Source: Collimonas sp. OK607 (GTDB lineage: Bacteria > Pseudomonadota > Gammaproteobacteria > Burkholderiales > Burkholderiaceae_D). Taken from it: a stretch of DNA of 64,000 bases. Of this stretch, positions 41,801 to 53,388 are shown piece after piece. The position numbers and the translations under genes are program-made. The notes beneath the pieces were generated by a model. It saw only the letters and a program-made list of their open reading frames with translations, ran no database searches and was not told the DNA's origin. Position 1 is the first letter of the stretch, and each line of letters opens with the position of its first letter. The stretch lies in contig NZ_FOKF01000013.1 in the NCBI RefSeq assembly GCF_900111995.1, positions 51,286 to 115,285 on the forward strand, read 5' to 3'.

Positions 41801-42414
41801 TTGAAGCGTTGCTGAAATTGCGCCAGGCTTGCTGCGATCCGCGTTTGCTCAAAACCGAATCGCCGGAAGCCGAGGCGGCGCAAGCTGAAGTGCCGTCAGC
41901 CAAGCTGCTTGAATTGATGGAAATGCTGGATGAGCTGCGCCAGGAAGACCGGCGCATCCTGGTGTTTTCGCAATTTACCAGTATGCTCGCGCTGATCGCT
42001 GCCGAGCTGCAGGAGCGCGATATCGGCTATACCTTGCTGACCGGCGCCACCGTGGATCGGGCAGAAGCGGTGCGCCGCTTTCAAGATGGTGAAGTGCCGG
42101 TGTTCCTGATCAGCCTGAAGGCCGGGGGAGTTGGCCTTAACCTGACCGCAGCGGATACCGTGATTCACTATGATCCGTGGTGGAATCCGGCGGCAGAAAG
42201 CCAGGCTACCGACCGCGCCTGGCGCATCGGCCAGGACAAGCCGGTATTTGTCTACAAATTGATTGCCAAGGGTACGGTAGAGGAAAGTATCCAGCTGCTG
42301 CAGCAGAAAAAAGCCGATCTGGCACAGGCAATGCTTTCTCCGGAAGGCGAAACCCAGAATGTCGGATTGACGCAAGACGATCTGCAGGCAATTTTTGCAC
42401 CCTTGTCCGAGTGA
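38884..42414 (+). CDS. SNF2/RapA-like DEAD/DEAH helicase with SWIM zinc finger
   Basis: 1176 residues. An N-terminal SWIM finger (CSCPVGSNCKHVAAALIA, CxC...CxH at about 60-77), a long middle region, then a SNF2 motor: Walker A LADDMGLGKTVQTLAHI, DEAH in LILDEAHYIKNPRSK, LTGTPVENHLGELWAQF, and the helicase C-lobe (LISLKAGGVGLNLTAADT, DPWWNPAAESQATDRAWR). Such bacterial SWI2/SNF2 proteins remodel protein-DNA complexes; specific targets are unknown. Cmk follows after about 60 nt. Interposition between aroA and cmk is unusual in this conserved gene order. Confidence 0.92.
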   Translation: MNLTLDDVRDVLHQKTYDRGEEYVRQHRVLAVAQDGDVLNATVQGSGSNIYQQEITLSVFRDTPDIDSVCSCPVGSNCKHVAAALIAYLQRPSEDQLAIPAGKPSSLQQPQTQPVAPAKPVVESKAIAKANAHAPLARPMEAWLARVESEIAAVGSAPVQPSGLRQKVATHQVVFVLSAAYNGKKAALHLCKAQQRPNGQFSAVQPVTDVPRLLADPAVFLGPEDRDLIGLFVAQNDGNHAQHAACELSGKLGAQLLHSLLQQQRLLWANSLADLAKGTAYPLQLAATRCASLAWYEAVDDSRDAARDKWQLGWQFEAEAESAPGSGIASGQSRKNVDYMLPTEPPWYIDNLSCGELQLLHRNARISSKALNDLVIQAPLLDPKDRLAVAQQLLTQGLNDVIPFPPQVPQTIRKNIAPQPLLVLGSLPSVSNPLMQDFAELHFRYDGEIVSTQFTSTLSRNTSAGIEQIVRDQDAEAAFGQTLMALGMQPLQGTQHPLAMMPGMFMQPDQSSWIRFAKEGLPSLAAQGWLIDKRAEYRFDVAAVEDWYAEVADLANAAADAAGNLAANTPFELELGIVVNHQRVPLLPLLVNLIRQAPQDFDPRTLAQRDDQDELLVRLPDGVHVAMPWGRIKPILNTLGELYFAEKQDAPIRLSALDAARLAELDAGAKLRWVGGDRLRSMGQKLSTFGGIQKIAAPPGLQATLRDYQLEGLAWMQFLREYDLAGILADDMGLGKTVQTLAHILIEKQSGRLTAPALVVAPTSLMDNWQQEAARFTPDLRVLVLQGKQRLEQFDQIGEFDLVLTTYALLPRDEERWREHAFHLLILDEAHYIKNPRSKVAQSVALLNTRHRLCLTGTPVENHLGELWAQFHFLLPGLLGDEKSFNRDFRQPIEKQGDAARRALLGRRIKPFLLRRTKDKVAKELPPKTEMLRSVTLSGAQRDLYENVRLVMDKKVREEVAKKGVARSHIVILEALLKLRQACCDPRLLKTESPEAEAAQAEVPSAKLLELMEMLDELRQEDRRILVFSQFTSMLALIAAELQERDIGYTLLTGATVDRAEAVRRFQDGEVPVFLISLKAGGVGLNLTAADTVIHYDPWWNPAAESQATDRAWRIGQDKPVFVYKLIAKGTVEESIQLLQQKKADLAQAMLSPEGETQNVGLTQDDLQAIFAPLSE

Positions 42415-42474
42415 CCGCTGCATTTCATGCAGGTAATAATTTCATTAAATTAATAATAACCATCGAGTATCCCT

Positions 42475-43161
42475 ATGCCCACTTCTCACTTTCCTGTCAT
42501 CACGATTGATGGCCCAACGGCATCCGGCAAAGGTACGGTGGCACAAAAAGTTGCGCAGCACCTGGGTTTTCATTATCTCGATTCCGGCGCCTTGTATCGC
42601 CTGACCGCCTTGTCCGTGATGCGGCGCGCCATACCGTTGGACGATGAGCATGCCCTGGCCAAGGCCGCCGAGCATCTGCATTGCCATTTCAATGGCGCCC
42701 ACATTTTCCTGGCGAATGAAGATGTGTCGAATGATATCCGGGCGGAAGAAGTCGGCAATCTCGCCTCGAAAATTGCGGCAATACCAACAGTCAGGCAAGC
42801 CTTGTTTGGCCTTCAGTTGAGTTTTAGGCAACATCCCGGGCTGGTTGCCGATGGCCGCGACATGGGCACGGTAATTTTCCCGCATGCCGGCTTGAAGGTG
42901 TTTTTGACCGCCAGCGTTGAAGCCAGGGCTAAGCGACGCTATAAGCAATTGATTGACAAGGGTTTTTCTGCTAATATGGAAGACCTCTCAAAGGATTTGA
43001 CGGAGCGTGATGCGCGCGATAGCAACCGCAGCTCGGCACCGTTAAAGGCCGCGGAAGGGGCGTATTTGCTGGATACTTCTGCAATGACTGCCGATCAGGC
43101 GGTCGAACAAGTGCTCAGTTGGTACGCCGCTGCCAAGGCACTGCATACGCAGTCTGAATAA
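42475..43161 (+). CDS. cmk: Cytidylate kinase
   Basis: 228 residues; P-loop [15 protein letters not shown] at 13-27, then [22 protein letters not shown] and [13 protein letters not shown]. Converts CMP and dCMP to diphosphates. Followed by rpsA after a 233-nt leader. Confidence 0.97.
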   Translation: MPTSHFPVITIDGPTASGKGTVAQKVAQHLGFHYLDSGALYRLTALSVMRRAIPLDDEHALAKAAEHLHCHFNGAHIFLANEDVSNDIRAEEVGNLASKIAAIPTVRQALFGLQLSFRQHPGLVADGRDMGTVIFPHAGLKVFLTASVEARAKRRYKQLIDKGFSANMEDLSKDLTERDARDSNRSSAPLKAAEGAYLLDTSAMTADQAVEQVLSWYAAAKALHTQSE

Positions 43162-43394
43162 GTAGTAGATAAGCAGTAGAAGAGGGTAGTAAGGGGTGTT
43201 TTATCTCGAGCTATCAAGAAATACGTTGTTTTTTTGCAGCACCTTGGTGTTCGGTCTGACGCAAAGTCTGGCCGGACGTTGAAAAACCTAACCCAATATT
43301 GACCGAATCTTAGTAGTCGGTACGTAACGTACATTAGTTAGTAGTTAGTACATTGCGTAGATAAGACGGCAATACTGTCAAACTAGTCAAAACT

Positions 43395-45110
<1,716 letters not shown>

Positions 45111-45138
45111 GTAACAATTAACTGAGCGAGTCAAGCTA

Positions 45139-45444
45139 ATGACAAAGTCGGAGCTGATTGCCCGCTTGGCCGAGCGTTATCCGCAACTGGTAGCTAAGGA
45201 TGCGGATTACGCGGTGAAAACGATACTCGATGCAATGACGGACGCCTTGGCGACCGGCCAGCGTATCGAGATTCGCGGGTTCGGCAGTTTTGCGCTGAAT
45301 CGGCGGCCACCGCGGATCGGACGTAATCCCAAGTCCGGCGACAAAGTGATGGTGCCCGAAAAACGGGTGCCGCATTTCAAGCCAGGCAAGGAATTGCGCG
45401 AACGGGTCGACGCGATGGTCGGGCAACCGATTCAAGAGGACTGA
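45139..45444 (+). CDS. ihfB: Integration host factor subunit beta
   Basis: 101 residues of the HU/IHF family: [35 protein letters not shown] with the intercalating Pro. Pairs with IhfA to bend DNA. 28 nt after rpsA, as usual; terminator at 45497. Confidence 0.97.
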   Translation: MTKSELIARLAERYPQLVAKDADYAVKTILDAMTDALATGQRIEIRGFGSFALNRRPPRIGRNPKSGDKVMVPEKRVPHFKPGKELRERVDAMVGQPIQED

Positions 45445-45496
45445 GTTGTAGTTGCTGAGTTAGTGCTTAGTTAGTGTTAACGCGCGAGCAAATCGA

Positions 45497-45524
45497 AACG
45501 GCATCTTCGGATGCCGTTTTTTTT
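45497..45524 (+). terminator. Terminator of rpsA-ihfB
   Basis: AACGGCATC-TTCG-GATGCCGTT stem with UUCG loop followed by eight T residues. Confidence 0.93.
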
Positions 45525-45678
45525 CACGTACAATTTCGCATCATTTAAAGTTATATTGTTTGTGTATTAGTAGTGAATTTGTAAATATGGCAAGATTTTG
45601 TCCGGCCAATTGCACATTCAAGCAGCGCGCTTACTACCCGCCACTACCCGCTATTACCCAATCAAACGGAAAGGCATC

Positions 45679-45993
45679 ATGAAAATCATTTCCCGAATTC
45701 TTTCGATCTTGCTCTTCGTTGTATTTTTTGGATTCGCGTTGCAGAACAAAAGCACCGTCGATCTCCAGTTTTTCCCTGGCACGACGATGCAAGGGCCGCT
45801 GGTGCTATTCCTGCTGGGCTTCTTTGTCTTTGGTGCGATCCTTGGCGTACTGGCCATGGCGCCATCTGTACTGCGTCACCGTCGCAATGCCTCGAAGACG
45901 AAAAAGGCACTGACTTCCCTGCAGAAAGAACAAGAAGCGCAACGGCTGGCAGAGTCGCAAGCACCGCAACCGGACAGCATCAAGAATATATAA
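45679..45993 (+). CDS. lapA: LapA-family membrane protein
   Basis: 104 residues from ATG 45679 with GGAAAGG upstream; the longer frame has no ribosome site. Two membrane helices (ISRILSILLFVVFFGFAL and GPLVLFLLGFFVFGAILGVL) and a charged C-terminal tail. LapA (YciS) works beside LapB in LPS assembly control; here lapB follows. Confidence 0.88.
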   Translation: MKIISRILSILLFVVFFGFALQNKSTVDLQFFPGTTMQGPLVLFLLGFFVFGAILGVLAMAPSVLRHRRNASKTKKALTSLQKEQEAQRLAESQAPQPDSIKNI

Positions 45994-46122
45994 TGCCGCT
46001 AGGTATTTAATTTGCTGCATCGCTGCATTGCTGGTTGCTATATACCGCTGCAGCGGCAGCTTACCGGCAAATCACACCTGAGACTCGTCTGAGACTCAGG
46101 TCACGCATAAAGCACAGCCCGT

Positions 46123-47298
46123 ATGGAATTTGAAATTTGGTGGTTACTCGGTATCCCAGTCTTTTTTGGATTAGGCTGGATCGCCGCACGGGTCGATATC
46201 AATCAACTGATATCCGAATCGCGCAGTTTGCCCCGTGGGTATTTCAAGGGTTTGAATTTTCTGCTTAACGAACAGCCGGACAAGGCTATCGATGCATTCA
46301 TCGAAATCGTCAAGCTCGATCCGGAAACCGCCGAGCTGCATTTCGCACTAGGCAACCTGTTCCGCCGCCGCGGCGAAACCGAGCGCGCAATTCGGGTGCA
46401 CCAGAACTTGCTGGCACGCCCCGATCTGGCGCAAGAGCACCGCCTGCACGCGCAGTATGAGCTGGGGCAGGATTACCTGAAAGCCGGTTTGCTGGATCGC
46501 GCCGAAGAGAGTTTCAATTTGCTCGCCGGCAGTCAATACGGGGCGCAAGCAGGGCGCGCGCTGCTCGAAATCTATCAGCGCGAAAAAGAATGGCTGCGCG
46601 CGATTGAGGCAGCACAGACTCTGCAACAATCCGGCGCCGGTGGACGGCAAAAGGAAATTTCACAGTTTTATTGCGAGTTGGCGCAGGATGAGCTGGTGGA
46701 CGGTCACCCCGAAGCCGCCATGTCCCTGCTGGAAAAAGCGCTGAAAAACGACCGCAACAGCGTGCGTGCCACCATGTTGCTAGGCGACGTACATCTGGCC
46801 CAGGGTGACGTCGAAGCGGCATTGCATGCCTGGCGCCGGGTCGAGCAGCAAAGTGTGCCGCATGTGGCGCTGGTGGCCCAGCGTTTGATGGATGGCTATC
46901 GTGCTGTCGGAAGGCCGCATGAAGGCGTCAGCTTGCTGCGCTCCTATCTTGCGGAAGCATCTTCCATCGATCTGCTGGAAGTGGTGTTCAAGGCGGTGCT
47001 GGAACTGGATGGCGTCGAAGCCACCAATCAGCTGGTGAGCGATGAACTGCGGCGTACGCCGACCTTGCTTGGCCTGGATAAGCTGCTGGAAGCACGCTTG
47101 ATGAAAATCACGCCGGAAATGCATACCGAGCTGTCGGTAGTCAAAAATCTGGTGCATGGCTATACCCAGAAGCTGGCACGTTACCAATGCAGTCACTGTG
47201 GTTTCAAGGCGCGTCAGTTCTACTGGCAATGCCCGGGGTGCAGCCGATGGGAAACCTACCCGCCGCGCCGTACTGAAGAATTGAACGTAATGAATTAA
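46123..47298 (+). CDS. lapB: Lipopolysaccharide assembly protein B
   Basis: 391 residues: an N-terminal membrane helix ([19 protein letters not shown]), TPR repeats through about 330 ([20 protein letters not shown]), and a C-terminal rubredoxin-type knuckle ([20 protein letters not shown]). LapB presents LpxC to FtsH and so sets LPS levels. Located after lapA, as in E. coli yciS-yciM. Confidence 0.95.
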   Translation: MEFEIWWLLGIPVFFGLGWIAARVDINQLISESRSLPRGYFKGLNFLLNEQPDKAIDAFIEIVKLDPETAELHFALGNLFRRRGETERAIRVHQNLLARPDLAQEHRLHAQYELGQDYLKAGLLDRAEESFNLLAGSQYGAQAGRALLEIYQREKEWLRAIEAAQTLQQSGAGGRQKEISQFYCELAQDELVDGHPEAAMSLLEKALKNDRNSVRATMLLGDVHLAQGDVEAALHAWRRVEQQSVPHVALVAQRLMDGYRAVGRPHEGVSLLRSYLAEASSIDLLEVVFKAVLELDGVEATNQLVSDELRRTPTLLGLDKLLEARLMKITPEMHTELSVVKNLVHGYTQKLARYQCSHCGFKARQFYWQCPGCSRWETYPPRRTEELNVMN

Positions 47299-47350
47299 TC
47301 CTGCTGGCCCGCCACCTATAGCGGGCAGCGCAGCGCATTCACGGAATAAC

Positions 47351-48733
47351 ATGAAAATTACTATTATCGGTACCGGTTATGTCGGTTTGGTCACAGGTGC
47401 TTGCCTGGCCGAATTGGGCAACGATGTATTTTGCCTGGATCTGGATCAACGCAAGATCGATTTGCTCAATAGCGGCGGCATTCCGATCCATGAACCGGGC
47501 CTGGCTGAAATCGTCGGCCGTAATCGCGCAGCCGGACGCTTGCATTTCTCCACCGATATTGCGGCCAGCGTGGCGCATGGCCAGGTGCAGTTTATTGCGG
47601 TGGGCACGCCGCCCGATGAAGACGGTTCCGCCGACCTGCAATACGTGGTGGCCGCGGCCCGCAACATCGGCAAATACATGACCGGCTTCAAGGTCATTGT
47701 CGACAAGTCGACGGTGCCGGTGGGTACCGCAGACAAGGTGAGCGCAGCGATCCAGGCCGAACTGGACACACGTAAGCTGAGCGGCAAGGCACCGCAATTC
47801 TCGGTCGTCTCCAATCCGGAATTCCTGAAAGAAGGCGCCGCCGTCGAAGATTTCATGCGGCCTGACCGCATCGTCATCGGCTGCGACGAAAGCGCTGAGG
47901 GCCAGCAGGCGCAGGCGCTGATGAAACAGCTATACCTGCCGTTCAATCGTAATCACGAACGCACATTCTGGATGGATGTACGTTCAGCCGAATTCACCAA
48001 ATACGCAGCGAATGCGATGCTGGCGACCCGCATCTCATTCATGAATGAACTGGCCAACTTGGCCGATAAAGTCGGCGCCGATATCGAAGCCGTGCGCCAT
48101 GGCATCGGTTCCGATCCACGCATCGGCTACAGCTTCCTGTATGCCGGTTGCGGCTACGGCGGTTCCTGTTTTCCGAAGGATGTGCAGGCGCTGGAACGGA
48201 CCGCACGCGCGTATGGCCAGGAATTACATATCCTGCGCGCGGTTGAGCAAGTCAATAACAACCAGAAGCACGTGCTGGGACAAAAGATCACCGAACGTTT
48301 CGGCGCGGACCTGAGCGGCAAGCACTTTGCATTGTGGGGCTTGGCGTTCAAGCCGAATACCGATGACATGCGCGAAGCTTCATCGCGCGTGCTGCTGGGC
48401 GAACTGCTTGCGCGCGGCGCTACCGTGGCGGTGCATGATCCGGTAGCGATGGCCGAGGCCAGGCGGGTATTGGCGCTGGATCTTGCCGCGACGCCTGGCG
48501 CCTTCGAGCGCATCCGTTTTTGCGACAACCAGACCGACGCTTTGCAAAATGCTGACGCCCTGGTCATCGTGACAGAGTGGAAGACCTTCCGCAGCCCCGA
48601 CTTTGAACAGGTAAAAACGTTGCTCAAGGCGCCAGTCGTCTTCGATGGCCGTAACTTGTACGAACCCGGGGTGATGGGCGAACTGGGCTTCGAGTATTAC
48701 GGCATCGGTCGTTCGGTGCTGGCGCGAGGATAA
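47351..48733 (+). CDS. ugd: UDP-glucose 6-dehydrogenase
   Basis: 460 residues; NAD-binding [20 protein letters not shown] at 2-21, catalytic cysteine in [18 protein letters not shown], and [11 protein letters not shown]. Makes UDP-glucuronate for capsule, LPS or L-Ara4N. It stands between the lap genes and hldA in an LPS-related stretch. Confidence 0.96.
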   Translation: MKITIIGTGYVGLVTGACLAELGNDVFCLDLDQRKIDLLNSGGIPIHEPGLAEIVGRNRAAGRLHFSTDIAASVAHGQVQFIAVGTPPDEDGSADLQYVVAAARNIGKYMTGFKVIVDKSTVPVGTADKVSAAIQAELDTRKLSGKAPQFSVVSNPEFLKEGAAVEDFMRPDRIVIGCDESAEGQQAQALMKQLYLPFNRNHERTFWMDVRSAEFTKYAANAMLATRISFMNELANLADKVGADIEAVRHGIGSDPRIGYSFLYAGCGYGGSCFPKDVQALERTARAYGQELHILRAVEQVNNNQKHVLGQKITERFGADLSGKHFALWGLAFKPNTDDMREASSRVLLGELLARGATVAVHDPVAMAEARRVLALDLAATPGAFERIRFCDNQTDALQNADALVIVTEWKTFRSPDFEQVKTLLKAPVVFDGRNLYEPGVMGELGFEYYGIGRSVLARG

Positions 48734-48737
48734 GAAC

Positions 48738-49679
48738 ATGAGCACATCTGTCTACAAAGTGCCCGCTTCCTTTGAAAGCGTACAGATCCTGGTGGTTGGC
48801 GATGTCATGCTGGATCGCTACTGGTTCGGCGAAGTAAGCCGGATTTCGCCAGAGGCGCCGGTGCCGATCGTACGGGTCGAAAAGCGTGAAGAACGCCTTG
48901 GCGGCGCAGCCAACGTCGCGCGCAATATCGCCACTCTGGGCGGCAGCTCTGGCTTGTTGGGCGTGGTAGGTCAAGACGAAGCTGGCGATACCGTCGACAG
49001 CATGCTGGCGGAAATGGGCGTCAGCAGTTTCCTGACCCGCGATCCGGCCATCTCGACCATCATCAAATTGCGCGTGATAGGCCGCCAGCAGCAATTGCTG
49101 CGCATCGATTTTGAGGAAGCGCCGACCGACGCAGTATTGCGCGACAAGCTGACCCGTTTCAATACTTTGCTGCCGCAATACCCGGTAGTGGTGCTATCCG
49201 ATTACGCCAAAGGCAGCCTGGTCAACGTCGCCGAAATGATCGCTGCCGCCAGGCAAGCCGGCAAGTGCATTCTGGTCGATCCCAAGGGCGACGATTTCTC
49301 GCGCTATGTGGGGGCAACCGTCCTGACGCCGAATAAAGCGGAGATGAAGCACATTGTCGGCAACTGGAAGAGTGAGGAAGAGTTGACGCTCAAAGCGCAA
49401 AACTTGCGTGAGTCGCTGCAACTCGAGGCGTTGCTGCTGACGCGCTCGGAAGAAGGAATGAGTTTATATACCGCGAAGGAAATTCGTCATTTTCCTGCCA
49501 TGGCGCGCGAGGTATATGACGTTTCCGGCGCTGGCGATACCGTGATTGCCACCCTGGCAGTGATGCTGGGAGCGGGATTGCCGATTGCCGACGCCGTTGC
49601 GCTGGCGAACCGTGCCGGCGGCATCGTGGTCGGCAAACTCGGTACGGCAACCGTCAGCCGCGAAGAGTTGCTCGGGTAG
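48738..49679 (+). CDS. hldA: D-glycero-beta-D-manno-heptose-7-phosphate kinase
   Basis: 313 residues of the PfkB/ribokinase family (LVVGDVMLDRYWFG, GGAANVARNIA, DVSGAGDTVIATLA). Kinase domain only; the adenylyltransferase half of fused HldE is absent, so a separate hldC is expected elsewhere, as in other betaproteobacteria. It starts 4 nt after ugd and is probably cotranscribed. Confidence 0.94.
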   Translation: MSTSVYKVPASFESVQILVVGDVMLDRYWFGEVSRISPEAPVPIVRVEKREERLGGAANVARNIATLGGSSGLLGVVGQDEAGDTVDSMLAEMGVSSFLTRDPAISTIIKLRVIGRQQQLLRIDFEEAPTDAVLRDKLTRFNTLLPQYPVVVLSDYAKGSLVNVAEMIAAARQAGKCILVDPKGDDFSRYVGATVLTPNKAEMKHIVGNWKSEEELTLKAQNLRESLQLEALLLTRSEEGMSLYTAKEIRHFPAMAREVYDVSGAGDTVIATLAVMLGAGLPIADAVALANRAGGIVVGKLGTATVSREELLG

Positions 49680-49835
49680 CGTTTCATTATTTGCGAAACG
49701 CCTCCCTTAGCTAAGTCAAATCTTGTTTGTGGTGTAAAAGTCAATTTTCCATGTGTCGGTGATTATAATTAATTGGACGTTTTCGCGTCTGATTGATCAT
49801 TTGAATCACCAACACATTCATGGGAGAAAGACGAA

Positions 49836-50207
49836 ATGCTGAAAAAATTATTGCTGATAGTTGGCATGTTGATGGCCACCGCCAGTTTTGCTCAGGTCGA
49901 CGTCAACAAGGGTGATCTGAGTGCCCTGGACGGCGTCAAGGGCATCGGTTCCGCTACCGCTAAACGCATAGTGGACGAGCGCGGCAAAGGCGGTAACTTC
50001 AAGGACTGGGCCGATTTTGAAAGCCGCGTGCCAGGCATTGGCGACAAGAAGTCGGTCAAGTTGTCACAGGCCGGCTTGCTGGTGAACGGTAAGCCGAAGG
50101 CGGGTGGAGAGGCCGCAACGGCACCTGCCACTGCATCTGCCACCGCATCTGCCACTACCCCCGCCACTGCACCTGCCAAGATTACGGCCAAGCCGCCAGC
50201 CAAGTAG
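49836..50207 (+). CDS. ComEA-family helix-hairpin-helix protein
   Basis: 123 residues. Signal peptide (LKKLLLIVGMLMATASFA), one HhH domain with LDGVKGIGSATAKRIVDE and VPGIGDKKSVKLSQAG, then a Thr/Ala/Pro tail (about 30 residues, repetitive). The minimal ComEA layout suggests periplasmic double-stranded DNA binding in DNA uptake. GGGAGAAAGA precedes the ATG. Confidence 0.88.
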   Translation: MLKKLLLIVGMLMATASFAQVDVNKGDLSALDGVKGIGSATAKRIVDERGKGGNFKDWADFESRVPGIGDKKSVKLSQAGLLVNGKPKAGGEAATAPATASATASATTPATAPAKITAKPPAK

Positions 50208-50263
50208 GTGTCCCGGCAGCTACCGGTTCAAATCCAGGCAAACAAACCATGAAGCTCCTGCTT

Positions 50264-50294
50264 GCCCCGTCCGTATTTCGGGGCCTTTTCTTTT
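50264..50294 (+). terminator. Terminator after the ComEA-like gene
   Basis: GCCCCG and CGGGGC stem with a 9-nt loop followed by CTTTTCTTTTC. It overlaps an upstream extension of the cysM frame, supporting the later cysM start. Confidence 0.6.
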
Positions 50295-50408
50295 CAAGAC
50301 TGCTTGTGCGCTTGCCAGGCACTATTTTGTCCGGTTTGTCAGGCTTTCATACGCGTAACAAAGTCTCATATTAAAATGGGTTCTTTGCCCAAGACGCCTG
50401 CACACACT

Positions 50409-51311
50409 ATGCCTTATCTGACTATCGAAGACACAATCGGCAACACGCCTCTGGTACAACTCAAACGTATCCCCGGCAGCGATGCCGAACAACGCAATAA
50501 CGTTATCCTGGCCAAGATGGAAGGCAACAATCCAGCCGGGTCGGTGAAAGACCGGCCGGCATTGTCGATGATCAAGCATGCCGAAGCGCGTGGCCAGATC
50601 AAACCGGGCGATACCCTGATTGAAGCAACCAGCGGCAACACCGGCATTGCCCTGGCGATGGTGGCTGCGATGCGCGGCTACAAGATGGTGTTGTTGATGC
50701 CGGAAAACCTGAGTGAGGAACGGCGTCAGAGCATGGCGGCATACGGCGCCAAGATCATTCTCACGCCCAAGACCGGCGGCATGGAATATGCGCGCGACCT
50801 GGCAGAAAAAATGCAGAAAGACGGCGAAGGGCTGATCCTCGACCAGTTTGCCAATCCGGACAATCCGCTGGCGCATTATGAAACCACCGGTCCCGAACTT
50901 TGGCGCGATACCGAAGGACGCATCACTCATTTTGTGAGTGCGATGGGGACCACCGGCACCATCATGGGCGTTTCGACCTATCTGAAGGAGCAGAATCAGG
51001 CGATCCGGATTATCGGTGCGCAGCCGGAAGAAGGCTCACAAATTCCAGGCATCAGAAAGTGGCCGGAAGCATATCTGCCAAAGATATACGAGCATTCCAG
51101 GGTAGACCAGATTGAGTCCGTCAGTCAGGCCGCGTCCGAACATATGGCACGCAGGCTGGCAAGCGAAGAGGGGATTTTCTGTGGGATATCGACAGGCGGT
51201 GCCTGCGAAGTGGCACTCAGGATTTCGCAGCAAGTAGAGAACGCGACGATTGTTTTTGTCGTGTGCGATCGCGGCGATCGTTATTTATCTACAGGCGTTT
51301 TCCCTGCCTGA
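50409..51311 (+). CDS. cysM: Cysteine synthase B
   Basis: 300 residues from ATG 50409 (MPYLTIEDTIGNTPLVQLK); the longer frame would be coding through a terminator. PLP lysine in NPAGSVKDRPALSM, EATSGNTGIALAMVAAM, and CGISTGGACEVAL. O-acetylserine sulfhydrylase using sulfide or thiosulfate. Length matches CysM. Confidence 0.95.
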   Translation: MPYLTIEDTIGNTPLVQLKRIPGSDAEQRNNVILAKMEGNNPAGSVKDRPALSMIKHAEARGQIKPGDTLIEATSGNTGIALAMVAAMRGYKMVLLMPENLSEERRQSMAAYGAKIILTPKTGGMEYARDLAEKMQKDGEGLILDQFANPDNPLAHYETTGPELWRDTEGRITHFVSAMGTTGTIMGVSTYLKEQNQAIRIIGAQPEEGSQIPGIRKWPEAYLPKIYEHSRVDQIESVSQAASEHMARRLASEEGIFCGISTGGACEVALRISQQVENATIVFVVCDRGDRYLSTGVFPA

Positions 51312-51357
51312 AGCGAACTGCTCCAGGCAGGAGTTTCGGACGTTGCCGACATGCTGA

Positions 51358-51696
51358 TTACTTCAGCTTTTCGGCTTCGATCTTGCTCTTTGGCTTGAAT
51401 TGCTTGTCGCTGATACGGAATTTTTCGCGACGATCGCCCATCAAGGCACGCAACTCACGAATCGTCAGATCGCTGACTTCGTGCATACGGATCAGTAGCG
51501 ATGCGCCAACCGGCAAGCGGCGATGGCGAATTTTACTGATGACCGGTGGCGCTACTTCTAGCGAGCGTGAAAGTGCCGCATCATTTTTCAAATGCAACTT
51601 GTCGATCAATGAATCCAGCAGGTGATTTGGGTCATAGGTCACCTGTTCATCGAGCTTGTTGCTGGTTGGTGCGTCTGGGGTAGTATTCATAGTCAT
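51358..51696 (-). CDS. Small HTH DNA-binding protein
   Basis: 112 residues from ATG 51696. A Cro/YdaS-like helix-turn-helix: LIDKLHLKNDAALSRSLEVA with PPVISKIRHRRLPVGASLL, then a helical tail and Lys-rich end. The family is common in Burkholderiales; target genes are not known. It converges with cysM and lies before an AT-rich gap. Confidence 0.65.
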   Translation of the reverse strand: MTMNTTPDAPTSNKLDEQVTYDPNHLLDSLIDKLHLKNDAALSRSLEVAPPVISKIRHRRLPVGASLLIRMHEVSDLTIRELRALMGDRREKFRISDKQFKPKSKIEAEKLK

Positions 51697-52099
51697 AATC
51701 AATTGATTCCGTTATCCTAGTTGATATATGGGAAGTGTTTGTGCAATTTGTACCGAACTATTACCAAGTGCACCTCCCAGTTTTATTGGCAGCCTTATAA
51801 GATTGCCGTATTTTATACTGATTTTGAGCACATATTTGTCATAAAGAAACTCCCTATCTTTTTCTTCATGGTACAGCTGATACCGCCAAGTACATTGCAC
51901 AGCATGTTGTATATTATTTTGGTAACAAACAACCTACCTTTGTTTAGTGACCAAATATACAAATAAGTTGCACAAGCTCAATTTAAAATTTTCTTGTTAC
52001 GATGTCTATTACTATTTAGTAACTTTCCGTAAAAAATACAAGGAACATCGTTTTACAACATTGTTTAATTAGTAAAATACCAATAAAGTTTGTTTTTGT
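51697..52099. other. AT-rich intergenic region without gene
   Basis: About 400 bp, clearly richer in A/T than both neighbours. Short frames on either strand lack ribosome sites. It lies upstream of the HTH gene and downstream of the DUF1415 gene; possible regulatory region of the HTH gene. Confidence 0.5.
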
Positions 52100-52672
52100 C
52101 TATCCCTCCCTCAATACTTTCTGCCAGCCATCTAAACCCAGTTGATGCAAGGTTTGCATATTCTTGTTGAATATCTCGGACGCGTCCGGAAACGCATTTA
52201 CTGCCCGTTCGACGCTAATTTCGCGTAAAAGATGCAAAGTCGGGTACGGCGCACGATTCGTATAGTTGCTGATATCATCCACCTCGGTGCCGGCGAACTG
52301 ATAGTCGGGATGAAAACTGGCAACCTGGATTTCTCCATCCAGCTCAAGCTCATCGACGGCCGCATCGGCGACATCAAGAAAGTCGTTGTAATCCAAAAAA
52401 TCACGTAGCGCATCAGGATGTATCAGCAAAGTGGTATCAACCGCTTCCGGATCCGCCTGGTGCAGAAATTCCAGTTCCTTGATCAGATCTGCCAACAATT
52501 CTTCCGGCGTCTGCGCTGCGCTGACGACGTAGCGAATCTGGTCCTTTATAAACACCGCCTTGGCGAAAGGACAAAGATTGAGTCCGATCACAGCGCGCTC
52601 CAGCCATAATTTGGTGTGAGCGATTACTTCGCTGGAGAATGGCGATAATGTTGCTGATGCAGCAGTTGTCAT
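52100..52672 (-). CDS. DUF1415 family protein
   Basis: 190 residues with the DUF1415 pattern: WLERAVIGLNLCPFAKAVF near 23-41, TLLIHPDALRDFLDYNDFL, SFHPDYQFAG with conserved His, NRAPYPTLHLLRE. Found widely in betaproteobacteria; function not established. No signal peptide. Confidence 0.88.
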   Translation of the reverse strand: MTTAASATLSPFSSEVIAHTKLWLERAVIGLNLCPFAKAVFIKDQIRYVVSAAQTPEELLADLIKELEFLHQADPEAVDTTLLIHPDALRDFLDYNDFLDVADAAVDELELDGEIQVASFHPDYQFAGTEVDDISNYTNRAPYPTLHLLREISVERAVNAFPDASEIFNKNMQTLHQLGLDGWQKVLREG

Positions 52673-52857
52673 TGGATTAGTATCAATATTTACAAGGTGT
52701 TAAGACAAATATAGGGGCGAACCTGGAGGCAACAAGCCTGCCGGCGTGCATATATGTACTTTATTCGTGCTACATCTGGCAGAAATCGGGTTATTCTTCC
52801 GATCCCGTGATCGCTTCACGCCGGGTTTGATTCAACTTATATATAACAATAGGCGTT

Positions 52858-53388
52858 ATGGCCCTTAAAGCAACTATTTTCAAAGCCGATCTGCAAATTG
52901 CCGATATGGATCGTCATTATTATCAGGAGCACGCACTGACGTTGGCGCGTCATCCTTCGGAAACTGACGAACGCATGATGGTGCGATTGCTGGCCTTCGC
53001 CCGTCACGCATCGGCTGCTTTGGTATTCGGTAAAGGCTTGTCGGATGCTGATGAGCCCGATTTGTGGGCCAAGGATTTGACCGGTGCGATTGATCTCTGG
53101 ATTGAAGTCGGCCAGCCCGATGAAAAGCGTATTCTCAAGGCTTGCGGACGGGCGGCGCAGGTGGTGGTGTACAGCTACAGCAGTACCAGCCACATCTGGT
53201 GGAATCAGATCAGCAGCAAAGTGGCACGCGCCCGTAACCTGACCGTCATCAATATTGCCGCGGCCAGCAGCGAGGCATTGACCCGCTTCGCCCAGCGTAA
53301 CATGCAGCTGCAATGCACCATCCAGGATGCGCAGATCTGGCTGACCGCCGGTGACCAGACCGTGGAAGTCGAGCTTAGGGCGTGTTGA
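52858..53388 (+). CDS. yaeQ: YaeQ family protein (C-terminus altered by inserted element)
   Basis: 176 residues; start MALKATIFKADLQIADMDRH and ARHPSETDERMMVRLLAFA, WIEVGQPDEKRILKACG match YaeQ, a PD-(D/E)XK-like protein. The last three codons (R-A-C, then TGA) are read from the palindromic element that begins at 53375; the normal ending, similar to the E. coli tail (about 181 residues), has been replaced. The loss of a few residues at the end need not abolish function. Confidence 0.9.
   Translation: MALKATIFKADLQIADMDRHYYQEHALTLARHPSETDERMMVRLLAFARHASAALVFGKGLSDADEPDLWAKDLTGAIDLWIEVGQPDEKRILKACGRAAQVVVYSYSSTSHIWWNQISSKVARARNLTVINIAAASSEALTRFAQRNMQLQCTIQDAQIWLTAGDQTVEVELRAC

Noticed and set aside
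51712..51966. Short frames in the 51.7-52.0 kb gap on both strands
   Set aside because: Overlap each other, lack ribosome sites and look like AT-rich noise.
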